Shown: positions 19,327 through 27,813, counted from the stretch's first letter. The stretch is DNA of 64,000 bases from Pseudomonas sp. RIT-PI-AD (GCF_025642785.1 NZ_JANZKU010000011.1:1-64000); one strand, 5' to 3'. Notes: generated by a model from the letters alone, not told the origin. Numbers and translations: made by a program.

Positions 19327-19887
19327 TTATCCGGCGAAGCCTCCCGCCTCCAGAAAGGCGCTTTCGTCGGGCGTCGTGGTCCTGCCGAGCAGGGGGTTAC
19401 GGTGTGGGAACCGGCCGAAGCGCTCGATTATCTCCGCGTGTTCCCGGGCCCACTTGAAATCGGCGGGGTCGAGAGCCTGGTTGAGTCGCACGGACAGGCG
19501 CTGATCCTCCACGTTCTCGGAGTGCTCGAAGGGCAGGTAGCAGAACATTCGCAGGGGCTTTTCGACTCGCTGGTCCAGGCCGGCGTCCACCATCTGGCGG
19601 GCGTAGAAACAGGCAAGCGGGTCGGTCGCGAACATATGGGCGGTCCCTCGAAACGCATTGCGCGGGTACTGGTCGAGCAAAATCAGCAACGCCAAGGCCC
19701 CGTCCGGCGTGTTCATCCAATACTCCAGCTCGCGTCGGGCCGCCTGGACATGCAATGCCGAGAAGGCCTCCCGAAACGCCGCGTCGAACGCGTCGTCCTT
19801 GTTGAACCATTTCGGCGGTCCCGCCTGTTTCCAGAATGCGATGACGGACTGCGCGTCCTGGGGTACATCACGCTGCGTATCGGCCAA
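19327..19887 (-). CDS. DUF924 family protein, TTG start
   Basis: A 186-residue protein matching the DUF924 family: SVIAFWKQAGPPKWF at the start, ALLILLDQYPRNAFRGTA in the middle, and YLPFEHSENVEDQ then HAEIIERFGRFPHRNP. These are helical, TPR-like proteins of unknown biochemical role. No ATG is in the right place. A TTG at 19887-19885 preceded by GGAGG at 8 bases gives the family-typical length, so TTG is chosen. The upstream open frame to 20100 is not protein-like. Confidence 0.82.
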   Translation of the reverse strand: MADTQRDVPQDAQSVIAFWKQAGPPKWFNKDDAFDAAFREAFSALHVQAARRELEYWMNTPDGALALLILLDQYPRNAFRGTAHMFATDPLACFYARQMVDAGLDQRVEKPLRMFCYLPFEHSENVEDQRLSVRLNQALDPADFKWAREHAEIIERFGRFPHRNPLLGRTTTPDESAFLEAGGFAG

Positions 19888-20156
19888 AACCCTATCCTCC
19901 GCCTGATGCTGCCGTCGACCGGCCACGATGCCGCGCACCCTTCGCTCGAGGCATGATCCAGGCCCGTCGCGCAGGAACGCGATGAACCTCGAGTATCCGC
20001 CGCGGGCACGCTTGTTCTTCGGTGAGCGCCTAGACCGGCACGGCCGATCAGGGCGGCAGTTCGTTGGGCGCGCGTCTTGTGGCTGACCACGGCCGGCCAC
20101 TGACGTTCGAAGTGCTCACCGGCTTTCCGCTTTGCCGAAACCGCGCCTCTGCGGCG

Positions 20157-21020
20157 CTACGCCAAGGCATCCAGTTCCGCCAGCAACTCCGGCGCGATCA
20201 CCAATTCGCTGGCGCTGAGGTTTTCGTGCAGGTGAGCCACCGACGACGTCCCAGGGATCAACAACAGGTTCGGCGAGCGCTGCAACAGCCAGGCCAGCGC
20301 CACCCGCAGAGGCGAGGCGTCCAGGCGTGCCGCCACGCGGGACAGGGTCTCCGACTGCAACGGGCTGAACCCGCCCAAGGGGAAGAACGGTACGTAGGCG
20401 ATGCCCTGCCGGGCCAGCTCGGCGATCAACGCCTCGTCGTCGCGGTGGGACAGGTTGTAATGGTTCTGCACGCACACCACCGGAGCGATCCGCTGGGCCT
20501 CCGTCACCTGCACGGCCGACACGTTGCTCAGGCCGAGATGGCGAATCAGGCCCTGCCGTTGCAGTTCGGCCAGGGTGCTGAACCCCTCTTCGATGGAGGC
20601 TTCATCGGGCGAATGCAGGTTTCCCCAGGCCCGATAATTCACCACGTCCAATACATCGACGCCCAGGTTGCGCAGGTTGTCGTGCACCGCGCGGGTCAGT
20701 TCGGCGGGACTATGCGCCGGGTTCCAGGAGGCATCGGCGCCGCGCACGGCGCCGACCTTGGTGACGATCACCAGGTCCTCGGCATAGGGGTGCAGGGCTT
20801 CGCGGATCAATTGGTTGGTGATGTGGGGGCCGTAGAAGTCCGAGGTGTCGATATGGTTCACGCCCGCCTCCCGCGCCGCTCGCAACACCGCGAGCGCCGC
20901 CGGGCGGTCCTTGGGTGGGCCGAACACCTGCGGGCCGGCGAGTTGCATGGCGCCGTAGCCCATGCGGTTAACGATCCGGTCGCCAAGTGAAAAGGGACCT
21001 GCCTGGCTGGCGTCGCTCAT
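20157..21020 (-). CDS. Aldo/keto reductase family oxidoreductase
   Basis: A 287-residue NADPH-dependent reductase of carbonyl compounds with a TIM-barrel fold. The catalytic tetrad is recognisable: Asp in HIDTSDFYG with its Tyr, the Lys in VIVTKVG, and a His in the VVCVQNHYN region. The C-terminal LIPGTSSVAHL segment is the cofactor-binding part. Starting at MSDASQ gives the usual length. It is divergently transcribed from the LysR gene 100 bp away, a classic regulator-target pair. The substrate is unknown. Confidence 0.92.
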   Translation of the reverse strand: MSDASQAGPFSLGDRIVNRMGYGAMQLAGPQVFGPPKDRPAALAVLRAAREAGVNHIDTSDFYGPHITNQLIREALHPYAEDLVIVTKVGAVRGADASWNPAHSPAELTRAVHDNLRNLGVDVLDVVNYRAWGNLHSPDEASIEEGFSTLAELQRQGLIRHLGLSNVSAVQVTEAQRIAPVVCVQNHYNLSHRDDEALIAELARQGIAYVPFFPLGGFSPLQSETLSRVAARLDASPLRVALAWLLQRSPNLLLIPGTSSVAHLHENLSASELVIAPELLAELDALA

Positions 21021-21120
21021 GTCATCTGCCTCGTTCAGTGGGGATGGGCCCACTATAGGCATTGACCACTTCGCCGATAATGAGCTGCAATCGGCACGGG
21101 CTGTACGGAGGAACCGGACA

Positions 21121-22026
21121 ATGCCAACGGATATTCAGGACTTGCTGGCCTTCGTCGCCGTGGTCAACGCCGGCGGTTTTCGCGAAGGCGCGCGGATCAG
21201 CGGCAAATCCGCCTCCAGCCTCAGCGATGCCGTGCGGCGTCTGGAGGCCGGGCTCGGCGTGCGCCTGCTCAACCGCACCACCCGCAGCGTGGTGCCCACC
21301 GAAGCCGGTGCGCGGTTGATGGAGCGCATCGTCCCGGCCCTGAGCGAGGTGGAGTCGGCGCTGGACGTGGTCAACGACTTCCGCGACCGCCCCTCCGGCA
21401 CCCTGAAACTCAACGTACCCCTAAGCGCCGCGCGGCTGGTGCTGCCCTCGATCATCACCCCGTTCCTGCAAACCTACCCCGACATTCGCCTCGAAGTGAT
21501 CGTCGAGGAACGCTTCGTCGACGTGCTGGCGGCTGGCTGCGATGCCGGCATCCGCTACGACGAACGCCTGGAGCAGGACATGATCGCCGTGCCCATCGGC
21601 CCGCGCCTGCAACGTTTCGCCACGGCGGCCTCCCCCGCCTACCTCGATGCCCACGGCCGCCCGCAACACCCGCGCGACCTGCTGCGACACGCCTGCCTGC
21701 GCGGCAAGTTCCCCAGCGGCGCGACACCTCTGTGGGACTACGAACACGACGGCGAAACCCTCACCATCGACCCTAGCGGACCCCTGGTGGTGCGCATCGG
21801 CGGCGCCGTCGACCTCGCGGTGCAAGCCGCCGTCGACGGCCTGGGCATCGTCTATTTGTTCGAAGACTGGCTGCGCCCGCACCTGCAAAGCGGCGCCCTC
21901 GAGCCGGTGCTCGAACCCTGGTGGCAAAGCTTCCCCGGCCCCTTCCTCTACTACCCCGGCCGCCGCTACCTGCCCTCGCCGCTGAGGGCGTTCGTCGACT
22001 TCGTCAAGGGGGCGGGGGATCGCTAG
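21121..22026 (+). CDS. LysR-family transcriptional regulator
   Basis: A 301-residue regulator. The N-terminal winged helix-turn-helix (about residues 1-62) shows FVAVVNAGGFREGARISG and SSLSDAVRRLEAGLGVRLLNRTTR-type sequence. The co-inducer domain starts about residue 90 (GTLKLNVPLSAARLVLP). It is of the CrgA-like branch. The start at MPTDIQ is chosen from the family; the frame is open for 53 codons upstream. It most likely controls the divergent aldo/keto reductase and itself (inference). Confidence 0.93.
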   Translation: MPTDIQDLLAFVAVVNAGGFREGARISGKSASSLSDAVRRLEAGLGVRLLNRTTRSVVPTEAGARLMERIVPALSEVESALDVVNDFRDRPSGTLKLNVPLSAARLVLPSIITPFLQTYPDIRLEVIVEERFVDVLAAGCDAGIRYDERLEQDMIAVPIGPRLQRFATAASPAYLDAHGRPQHPRDLLRHACLRGKFPSGATPLWDYEHDGETLTIDPSGPLVVRIGGAVDLAVQAAVDGLGIVYLFEDWLRPHLQSGALEPVLEPWWQSFPGPFLYYPGRRYLPSPLRAFVDFVKGAGDR

Positions 22027-22125
22027 GGGCGAATCGGCTCTACCCGTGGCGGGTTTGGAAGTCATAAGCGACTGACCACCTATGCAGAAGCATCGGATGC
22101 AGAAATCGAAACCCTTCGAGATCTA

Positions 22126-22335
22126 GTGATTTCGATTGCCGAACAAAATGGTGAGGCACCTGGGTCTCTGAACGACCTTCGCCATGAACGGCAAAGCGGC
22201 CACCCTCCCCAGGTCAAGGTCTTCAACATTCATGCGCCCAGCACTTCATTCAGCGAGCCCTATGCATATTGCGAAGCCTTTCCAGCACTCAAGGCTGACA
22301 ACCGGATCTTCAAGCTAGAAGAACTGCCAAGCTGA
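22126..22335 (+). CDS. Hypothetical ORF or gene remnant at island edge
   Basis: A GTG-initiated 69-codon ORF in AT-richer DNA. The same frame stays protein-like for at least 15 codons upstream (TYAEASDAEIETLRDLV) without an ATG. It may therefore be the 3' remnant of a longer gene cut at the island boundary. No family is recognised. Confidence 0.35.
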   Translation: MISIAEQNGEAPGSLNDLRHERQSGHPPQVKVFNIHAPSTSFSEPYAYCEAFPALKADNRIFKLEELPS

Positions 22336-22393
22336 GACACGAAGGGTTCATTGTTGCTTATGCTCCTTCCGCCTGCTGGCGATGCTCAATTCT

Positions 22394-23437
22394 TTAGGAA
22401 AGTTTGCGCCCGATTCGGAACAAAGCGTCTTCCAGCCACTGGTTGAAAACGCCCTGTGACGCTGGAATCAGCAGTTTTCTTTCCTCAATGTTTTTCTCAC
22501 TGCGGTGCGGCATGGACATCGACGATGCAGGGGTGGTTGGCGGCTCTGCGTAGACTTGGTGAGAAACTCCGTAGATCCCTAGCTGGAACCAGCCTCCCTT
22601 ACCTCGGCTAATCAAACTAAAAGCTTCTTCCGCAAAGCGTTTTAGCCGACTGGGCGAGATGTAATAGGAGGCAAAATATTCGCCGCCCTTTCCTGGGGCT
22701 GCCAGAGGAATAGAGAGCCAGCTCATCCCATTATCGTGATGCCGCCAAGAGGCCTCCTCCGCATCTAGGCCGGTGATGTCTTCCTCGTTAAATGACTTGT
22801 AACCACCCTTGATAGAAACCAAGCCCGCCTGAGAAAGCTTGAGAAAGAATTCATCATGCTGGGTGTGCATGGAGCGCAATGTACCCGAGAGAATGGGCTG
22901 CGGCAGAAACACGAGCTCTAGGCGATCTTCACGAGGCCGGCTATTCCAATTTCCGCTGTTGCTACGATTCTGCAGGTGCTGAACAAACTCCTGTTCGGAA
23001 ATGGCGCTGCGACTGGCTGCAAGTTGGCTTAGCCCCTGGATAATTTTGTCTGAGAGATCGCGATCTCCTGTGAAGGTGGAACGGAAAAGGCCGTCGACGT
23101 AATCGGAAACCTCCCAGTGAAAGTGCTTTTGATCATCCTCGACCGGAACATCTTCCAGAAAAGCCAGGATGGGTTTATTGGCAGCTTTGGCGCGATGGAA
23201 CTCCTGCTGAGTGACGGACTCACCTGTGTGGGTTTTGAAGCCGAAGTCCGCGCCAAGAATCAGCACCACTACGTCGGCTTGGTCAACCTCAGTCATGCAT
23301 GCGACTTCAGAGGAATAGGGTCTTGCACCAAAATCCTCACACATCACTGGGGTGTGCCCCAACAGAGAAACTGCTTTTTTGGCGGCCGCACGATAGTGCT
23401 CAAAATTACGTACTACAGAGCTGATAAACACGTTCAT
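22394..23437 (-). CDS. DUF4062 domain protein
   Basis: A 347-residue protein. Residues 1-130 match DUF4062, a Rossmann-like TIR/nucleotide-hydrolase-related domain: the start MNVFISSVVRNFEHYR, then CMTEVDQADVVVLILGADFG, then SVTQQEFHRAKAANKPILAFLED, with Glu79 at the position of the conserved acidic residue. Residues about 190-347 form a second region with no recognised domain. GGAGA lies 6 bases before the chosen ATG; an in-frame ATG four codons upstream is less well placed. DUF4062 domains occur in NTPase-linked conflict systems. It is the last gene of the PIN/ATPase/DUF4062 cluster. An effector or sensor role is inference. Confidence 0.82.
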   Translation of the reverse strand: MNVFISSVVRNFEHYRAAAKKAVSLLGHTPVMCEDFGARPYSSEVACMTEVDQADVVVLILGADFGFKTHTGESVTQQEFHRAKAANKPILAFLEDVPVEDDQKHFHWEVSDYVDGLFRSTFTGDRDLSDKIIQGLSQLAASRSAISEQEFVQHLQNRSNSGNWNSRPREDRLELVFLPQPILSGTLRSMHTQHDEFFLKLSQAGLVSIKGGYKSFNEEDITGLDAEEASWRHHDNGMSWLSIPLAAPGKGGEYFASYYISPSRLKRFAEEAFSLISRGKGGWFQLGIYGVSHQVYAEPPTTPASSMSMPHRSEKNIEERKLLIPASQGVFNQWLEDALFRIGRKLS

Positions 23438-23626
23438 AGCAGTCTCCATCACTACTAGGCCACATCTGTTTCGCCTAATCATAACGGCCGCTTTACTCGA
23501 AGTGACAGCTGCCGAAAAAAAGATAGCCGCTGAATAGCCCCCGATTTCGTAGATACTGACTGCTTTTGGCCGATTGCGGCCTCTCGCGAAGGGCAGCCAT
23601 TAGCCATTCATCACGGTTTATAGGAG
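23438..23626. other. Spacer between ATPase and DUF4062 genes
   Basis: 189 bases, AT-rich next to the DUF4062 gene. It holds CTGCTTTTGGCCGATTGCGG (about 23560-23579), a fragment type common in pseudomonad intergenic DNA, found in inverted form at about 26281-26305. The gap leaves room for a separate promoter for the DUF4062 gene. Confidence 0.5.
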
Positions 23627-24877
23627 TTATCTCACGAAGTTCTTCTTAATAACTTTTGATTTGGCAGGGTCTTTTTTTAGCATAAGCTTTATACACATCA
23701 GGTACATAGGGTCCCGGACGGTGTAAGCTCCTGACTGCTCGTTCCTGATCAAAAGAGGACTGTCACCAGCGGCGAGATCGGAAAGGATATTACCTATCCC
23801 CATATGTTTTACAGCAGTACTAGGGAATTCAATCCTGATCCGCTTATCAATGTCGTTCGCATCGAATTGGTGGCTCGAAATCCGGCCTATACAATAGATC
23901 GCTTGATTTCTACGAGCAACGGTCGTGTCACGGCTGTTAAGATGCCCTTCGATGGCTGTATAACAAGATCGGAGCCCGCTGAGCAACCATTCTTCGTCGG
24001 CTCTTTCTAGCAGTTTCGTGTCATAGGTCCAATTGTTGTCTTCTATTTCATGGGCGAGCGCTTCACAATATTCATGAACACGTTGTGCTGTGCCTAATGT
24101 CACCGACCAAATATGATCAGCGACCTCAATGTACTGCGGTCCGGTGAGGAGAATATCGAGCTGAGCAAACCCCTTTCTGATTACTTCTTGGACTTGCCCC
24201 GAGTCAAGTCCTTCGACCTTTCTTATCTCGAATATACGATTGGCGACGGAATCCGAGTTCTTAGTTTCACGAAAATACTGTAATACACCGTTAGGAACCC
24301 CAACGATAAGGAAATTTATGTTGCACTGAGAATAACGACTATCGTCTAACAGAATGATCAGATCAGCTAGCTCAGACATCCGATCAGGCGTATCAAAGAT
24401 AGACTCAAGGTTATCGAGAACGATTATTTTCTTCTGCGCTCTGCCGGCAGCGCCACTATCTGCGAAAAGCCGAAACGCCTTTAGTAGTGGATCTTCTTGC
24501 GCAACGGTATAGCTATCAGTGTGCTTCAGCGCTCCCTTTAGGAACGCCGCGCTGACTTCCGCAGCTTTCTCTTCGCTATATCCAAGCTTTGACGCCGTGC
24601 CAGGCTCTGTGATCGCGCCGCATATTTCTTCGGTGATAGACTTGTTTCGAGAGGCATTCGCACAGTTCGCCACCACGTAAGGTAAGTCGTTCTTAGCGAG
24701 GGCGACTTTAAACAACCACGTCTTACCGTTCCCACTCTCGCCGAATAACAGGGTGTGACTGTGCCTGCCCAACGCACGCGCAAGGTCTTTCTCCAGCCTA
24801 GGACGGGCAACGTACATTGCTGGATTAAGCTCCCTTGCTCGCGGCGTAAAGACCTCGTTAATTGTTTTCCTGCTCAT
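23627..24877 (-). CDS. AAA/STAND-like ATPase with C-terminal winged-helix region
   Basis: A 416-residue P-loop ATPase. Walker A is GESGNGKT (residues 46-53), Walker B IIVLDNLES (151-159, Asp155 and Glu158), a sensor-1-like Asn188 lies in NINFLIVGVPNG, and a sensor-2-like Arg266 in LGTAQRVHEY. The C-terminal part (about 300-416) resembles an ORC/Cdc6-type winged helix. There is no fused effector, so partners are probably the neighbouring PIN and DUF4062 proteins. The region is clearly AT-richer than the backbone. It could instead be a transposition-type ATPase, but no transposase is near. Confidence 0.85.
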   Translation of the reverse strand: MSRKTINEVFTPRARELNPAMYVARPRLEKDLARALGRHSHTLLFGESGNGKTWLFKVALAKNDLPYVVANCANASRNKSITEEICGAITEPGTASKLGYSEEKAAEVSAAFLKGALKHTDSYTVAQEDPLLKAFRLFADSGAAGRAQKKIIVLDNLESIFDTPDRMSELADLIILLDDSRYSQCNINFLIVGVPNGVLQYFRETKNSDSVANRIFEIRKVEGLDSGQVQEVIRKGFAQLDILLTGPQYIEVADHIWSVTLGTAQRVHEYCEALAHEIEDNNWTYDTKLLERADEEWLLSGLRSCYTAIEGHLNSRDTTVARRNQAIYCIGRISSHQFDANDIDKRIRIEFPSTAVKHMGIGNILSDLAAGDSPLLIRNEQSGAYTVRDPMYLMCIKLMLKKDPAKSKVIKKNFVR

Positions 24878-25048
24878 ATTGCTTCCATTATTGGGTAATT
24901 AAAGTCGGGATCAGAAGGTATGAAAAAAATCTTGGCCTGATCCCCAGCTCATAATTTTTCGATTCTAATTTCTTCAAACTTAATTGGTCTCGTTTAAAAT
25001 TTGTTTACTCTTCAGACACTAATATCAAAATCCCTCAGCGCTGAAAAT

Positions 25049-26122
25049 TTAGTAGTAGTCTTCTGTCCCGTTTTCCTCAACCGAAACTTCGATCCCGCCA
25101 CTTAGCCCAGTAACGTAAACTCCTAAATTCTGTATCTCAAAAACGCCACCGTCCACTTGGTAGGAAAGTTCTAGCTCGACGGTTAGATCTAGCGTTCCTT
25201 CTTCCTCTCTGGTCGAATCATCAAATGTGTAGATCGTACCTGACTCTCTGTCATAGGTGCCGTTATTGAAGTCAGGGCCGGTGACAGTAACTAGATACTT
25301 TACCTCTATATCAAACGAGATCTGGCAGGTCTCATCATCAATATGAATTATTGATGGCTCGAAATCGCTCACCTCAGAAACAGCCAAGCTTTCTACTTCC
25401 GCATCTTCCCAGGTTGACGAATTATAGATATCCGCTGACTCGACCTGATTTATAATTTCTTGATTGATTGTGTTCCTCTCGGCCTCTATTAGATTTTTTA
25501 TAAAGTCTGAGCGTTCTTGGTCGTGTGCGTTATACAGGTCGAGCAGCTTGCTAAGACTTTCAATAATTATAAATCTTGGATTTTCTAGGCAGAAGGCTAT
25601 GAGGTCCTTATCTTCTGAAACGACGTAAATTTCTTCCTGATCGCCAAGATGTCCTTTTAGAGCAAGCATAGTGAAGGCATCGGGGAATTCTGTTTTCTTT
25701 TTTCCTTCTTGAAAAGGTGCTTCCCTTTCAAAATACATCCTGATTAATTCATCGGGATCGACTTTACTCAGATCAAGTACGGTAGTGTTTGATTCATCCA
25801 GAAAGTCTGAGAACACTTTCAATGCATGACTCTCAACATCATCTTTGTCGAATTGAGCAAAAAGGCCGCTGATCGCCGCGTCAGTTGAATGAGTCAGAAT
25901 CTTCGCTTTTCGTCTGAAATCTTTTACTCCGTTCAGCGCTTCACGAATGTGGTCGGAAATTTTTCCATCGACCTCGCGAACCACAATCGTACTGGTGATG
26001 TGGTTTAGCTCGCCATCGCTGCAAATTTCTTTGAATGATTCGATTGTACGAGACGAAAACTCAAGACCTGCCTTTACGAAGAACTCCGTGTCGATGAAAA
26101 CGTTCCGTGTCTGAAGAGGCAT
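25049..26122 (-). CDS. PIN-domain ribonuclease-like protein (DUF4935-like)
   Basis: A 357-residue protein. Residues 1-180 fit a PIN nuclease of the DUF4935 type, with the acidic set intact: Asp11 (VFIDTEFF), Glu50 (VVREVDGK), Asp148 (FPDAF) and Asp171/Asp173 (SEDKDLIAF). Residues about 240-357 are acidic and beta-rich (ISFDIEVKYLVTVTG and ELELSYQVDGG) with no recognised domain. It is 171 bp upstream of the ATPase on the same strand. The long C-terminal part makes a simple VapC toxin unlikely, and no small antitoxin gene is visible. An RNase effector in a defence system is the inferred role. Confidence 0.85.
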   Translation of the reverse strand: MPLQTRNVFIDTEFFVKAGLEFSSRTIESFKEICSDGELNHITSTIVVREVDGKISDHIREALNGVKDFRRKAKILTHSTDAAISGLFAQFDKDDVESHALKVFSDFLDESNTTVLDLSKVDPDELIRMYFEREAPFQEGKKKTEFPDAFTMLALKGHLGDQEEIYVVSEDKDLIAFCLENPRFIIIESLSKLLDLYNAHDQERSDFIKNLIEAERNTINQEIINQVESADIYNSSTWEDAEVESLAVSEVSDFEPSIIHIDDETCQISFDIEVKYLVTVTGPDFNNGTYDRESGTIYTFDDSTREEEGTLDLTVELELSYQVDGGVFEIQNLGVYVTGLSGGIEVSVEENGTEDYY

Positions 26123-26397
26123 AGGTGATGCTCCGCTGATGGCGATGTGCCTACGTGGATCCTCGCTTGAGACATGAATAGATGCAAGTGCTTTGCTCTG
26201 AACGTTTTCTACCCGCTTCTAGAGCTGGTATCCACCAATGCAACAAAAGGGGTACAGAATTATCCTTTCCATAACCTGGACGTCCGCTCATGGCCGAAAG
26301 CAGCCATATATGTGGAAATTCGATTTGCATCGCTGTGACAACTGAATTCTGGACATACGCTCGCCCGTCATCGCGTCCCAAGATGTGAGCGCCGCTC
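26123..26397. other. Spacer upstream of the PIN gene
   Basis: 275 bases with no convincing gene; a 76-codon minus-strand ORF here is not protein-like. It includes GGCCGAAAGCAGCC (about 26292-26305), the inverted relative of the fragment at 23560. It probably contains the promoter of the PIN/ATPase cluster. Confidence 0.5.
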
Positions 26398-26742
26398 TCA
26401 GCTCATGGATAAGCAACTTCCCGAGAATGAATTCCTTCGAGGCCTTGCCAAAAACTCCGGCCTATAGCCTCGAATCCACCGGTGGGCAGCTGGAACAACC
26501 TGAAGTATGAAAGCTATCAGGCTTAAGCAAATACTGCCTTGAGCCGTAAGCGCCACGGAGAAAATACCGCCGGCCAGAAGCGCGGAAATGCCAAGCGTCG
26601 ATCTACCCCCTTCGCTGTAAAGCCATACAAGGAACTCGAGGAATACATCCACTATCACGGTGCCGGCGTTAAATGGCTTGAGTTCGATATCACGTCCAGA
26701 AATCCCTGGACGTGGCTCAAGTGCGAACATGATGCCTGCCAC
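26398..26742 (-). CDS. Putative small membrane protein, possibly decayed
   Basis: A 114-codon ORF with a GTG start. It has convincing hydrophobic segments (VDVFLEFLVWLY, then GISALLAGGIFSVALTA and ICLSLIAFILQVVPA). The end (RPRRNSFSGSC) looks less natural; losing one T from the TTTTT run near 26451 would give another plausible ending, so a frameshift is possible. No family is recognised. Confidence 0.4.
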   Translation of the reverse strand: MAGIMFALEPRPGISGRDIELKPFNAGTVIVDVFLEFLVWLYSEGGRSTLGISALLAGGIFSVALTAQGSICLSLIAFILQVVPAAHRWIRGYRPEFLARPRRNSFSGSCLSMS

Positions 26743-26775
26743 GAAAATGCCTGTACCAACCTATACCCAGCGCCG

Positions 26776-27291
26776 CTATTGCATATCCACCTGTTCCAAC
26801 ACCCCAGCCAAATCAAACGGCTCCTGCCCCAACGCCCGCTCCAGATAGGCTCGCGCGTTTTCAGGCACCCGCTCGTACTTCAGCTTCATTTCCTGGCGCC
26901 TGGTATCGGGATAGACGGCCTGGGTGAGGGTGTCGCGCGCGAAGGGATCGGGTTCCAGGACGTATTCACGGCGTAGCGCGGCCAGGGCGCCGAGGGCGTA
27001 GGCGAGTTCCAAGCGCTCCGACCGGTCGCAGGCGTCGCGGTTGCGGAAGCTGAGGTAGCCGATGGCGTCGATCAGGATTTCGCGAGGGAGCTGGAAGCTT
27101 TTCGGAGTGGCGACATCCAGGCGGGGCACGGGCCGGTGTTTCAAGGCCCGGCAGGCGTCGAGCCTGTCGCCGAAAGCGCTCATGCGGATCGCGACCTCTT
27201 TTTGCATGGCGGCGACCACTGCATCGCGAACGCTTGGTTCGTCCGCCATGACGCCCCAGGACGTGAGCACTGTCCCCGCTGCTGCGAGCAT
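26776..27291 (-). CDS. Exported hypothetical protein, 5' end uncertain
   Basis: 171 residues from the ATG at 27291. The start MLAAAGTVLTSWGVMA reads like a signal peptide h-region, and the frame continues upstream as VATIKTVF without a usable ATG, so the true n-region may be lost. The mature part is charged and helical (RDAVVAAMQKEVAIRM; YLSFRNRDACDRSERLELAYALGAL). No domain is recognised. An upstream ORF with a strong ribosome site overlaps it in another frame. Confidence 0.55.
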   Translation of the reverse strand: MLAAAGTVLTSWGVMADEPSVRDAVVAAMQKEVAIRMSAFGDRLDACRALKHRPVPRLDVATPKSFQLPREILIDAIGYLSFRNRDACDRSERLELAYALGALAALRREYVLEPDPFARDTLTQAVYPDTRRQEMKLKYERVPENARAYLERALGQEPFDLAGVLEQVDMQ

Positions 27292-27508
27292 GAATACCGT
27301 CTTGATAGTGGCAACCTCGTATAAACCCTGCCAGCACTCTGTTTGCAGCCGTGGGCAGGTTACTTTTAGCGAAGATAGAGGAGAACACTCCAGTTGAAAG
27401 AGCTCCCAGCAGGTACTGCTCGGCATCGCGATTGCCTCGTATGCGTGCCAGTGCGGCCAGACTGCCCGCATCCAGACGAAGGCCATCGATAGGTGTACGG
27501 ACGGGCAT
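26966..27508 (-). pseudogene. Truncated or frameshifted ORF overlapping the exported protein gene
   Basis: An ATG at 27508 follows GGGAGGAACACC, a strong ribosome site. The first about 65 codons are protein-like (RLDAGSLAALARIRGNRDAEQY ... ANRVLAGFIRG), then the frame becomes Arg/Pro-rich shadow sequence lying over the gene at 26776-27291. The gene probably ended near 27310 in the ancestor and has lost its stop, or was fused by deletion. The N-terminal part may be a small helical regulator, without firm assignment. Confidence 0.4.
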
Positions 27509-27813
27509 GGTGTTCCTCCCGGAGTAAGGCTTCCGCCGAAACGCCAGGGACTCTACTAAGGAAGCCAGCGGCGATCCTGTGAAGCCCTCACAGAGGCCAG
27601 CGTCCAGCACTGAGCGCCCACCGCGAAGGCGCGAGCCAGGTCGAAGGCCTTCCGCCCGGAACGTCCCCCCAGCGCCAACCCGCCTCAGACGTTCCCCGAG
27701 CCGACATCGCGCCCGCGACGATGTGGCCCGCTGACAGGATGCCTCGAAGGCTCGATCCCTGTACCCTTCCGCGCTTTGTTTGCGCCCCTGGCGCACCACT
27801 GCCGGAGACGACC
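27509..27813. other. Spacer between island and sstT
   Basis: 305 bases; GC rises to backbone level here. No convincing gene. It marks the right edge of the accessory island. Confidence 0.45.

Noticed and set aside
23804-24010. 68-codon plus-strand ORF within the ATPase gene
   Set aside because: It lies antisense to conserved ATPase sequence and has no ribosome site or family match.
26151-26381. 76-codon minus-strand ORF before the PIN gene
   Set aside because: No ribosome site, and the sequence includes the common intergenic fragment; not protein-like.
22027-27508. Insertion sequence or integrase for the island
   Set aside because: No transposase or recombinase motif was seen on either strand. 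The island is inferred from base composition and gene content only.
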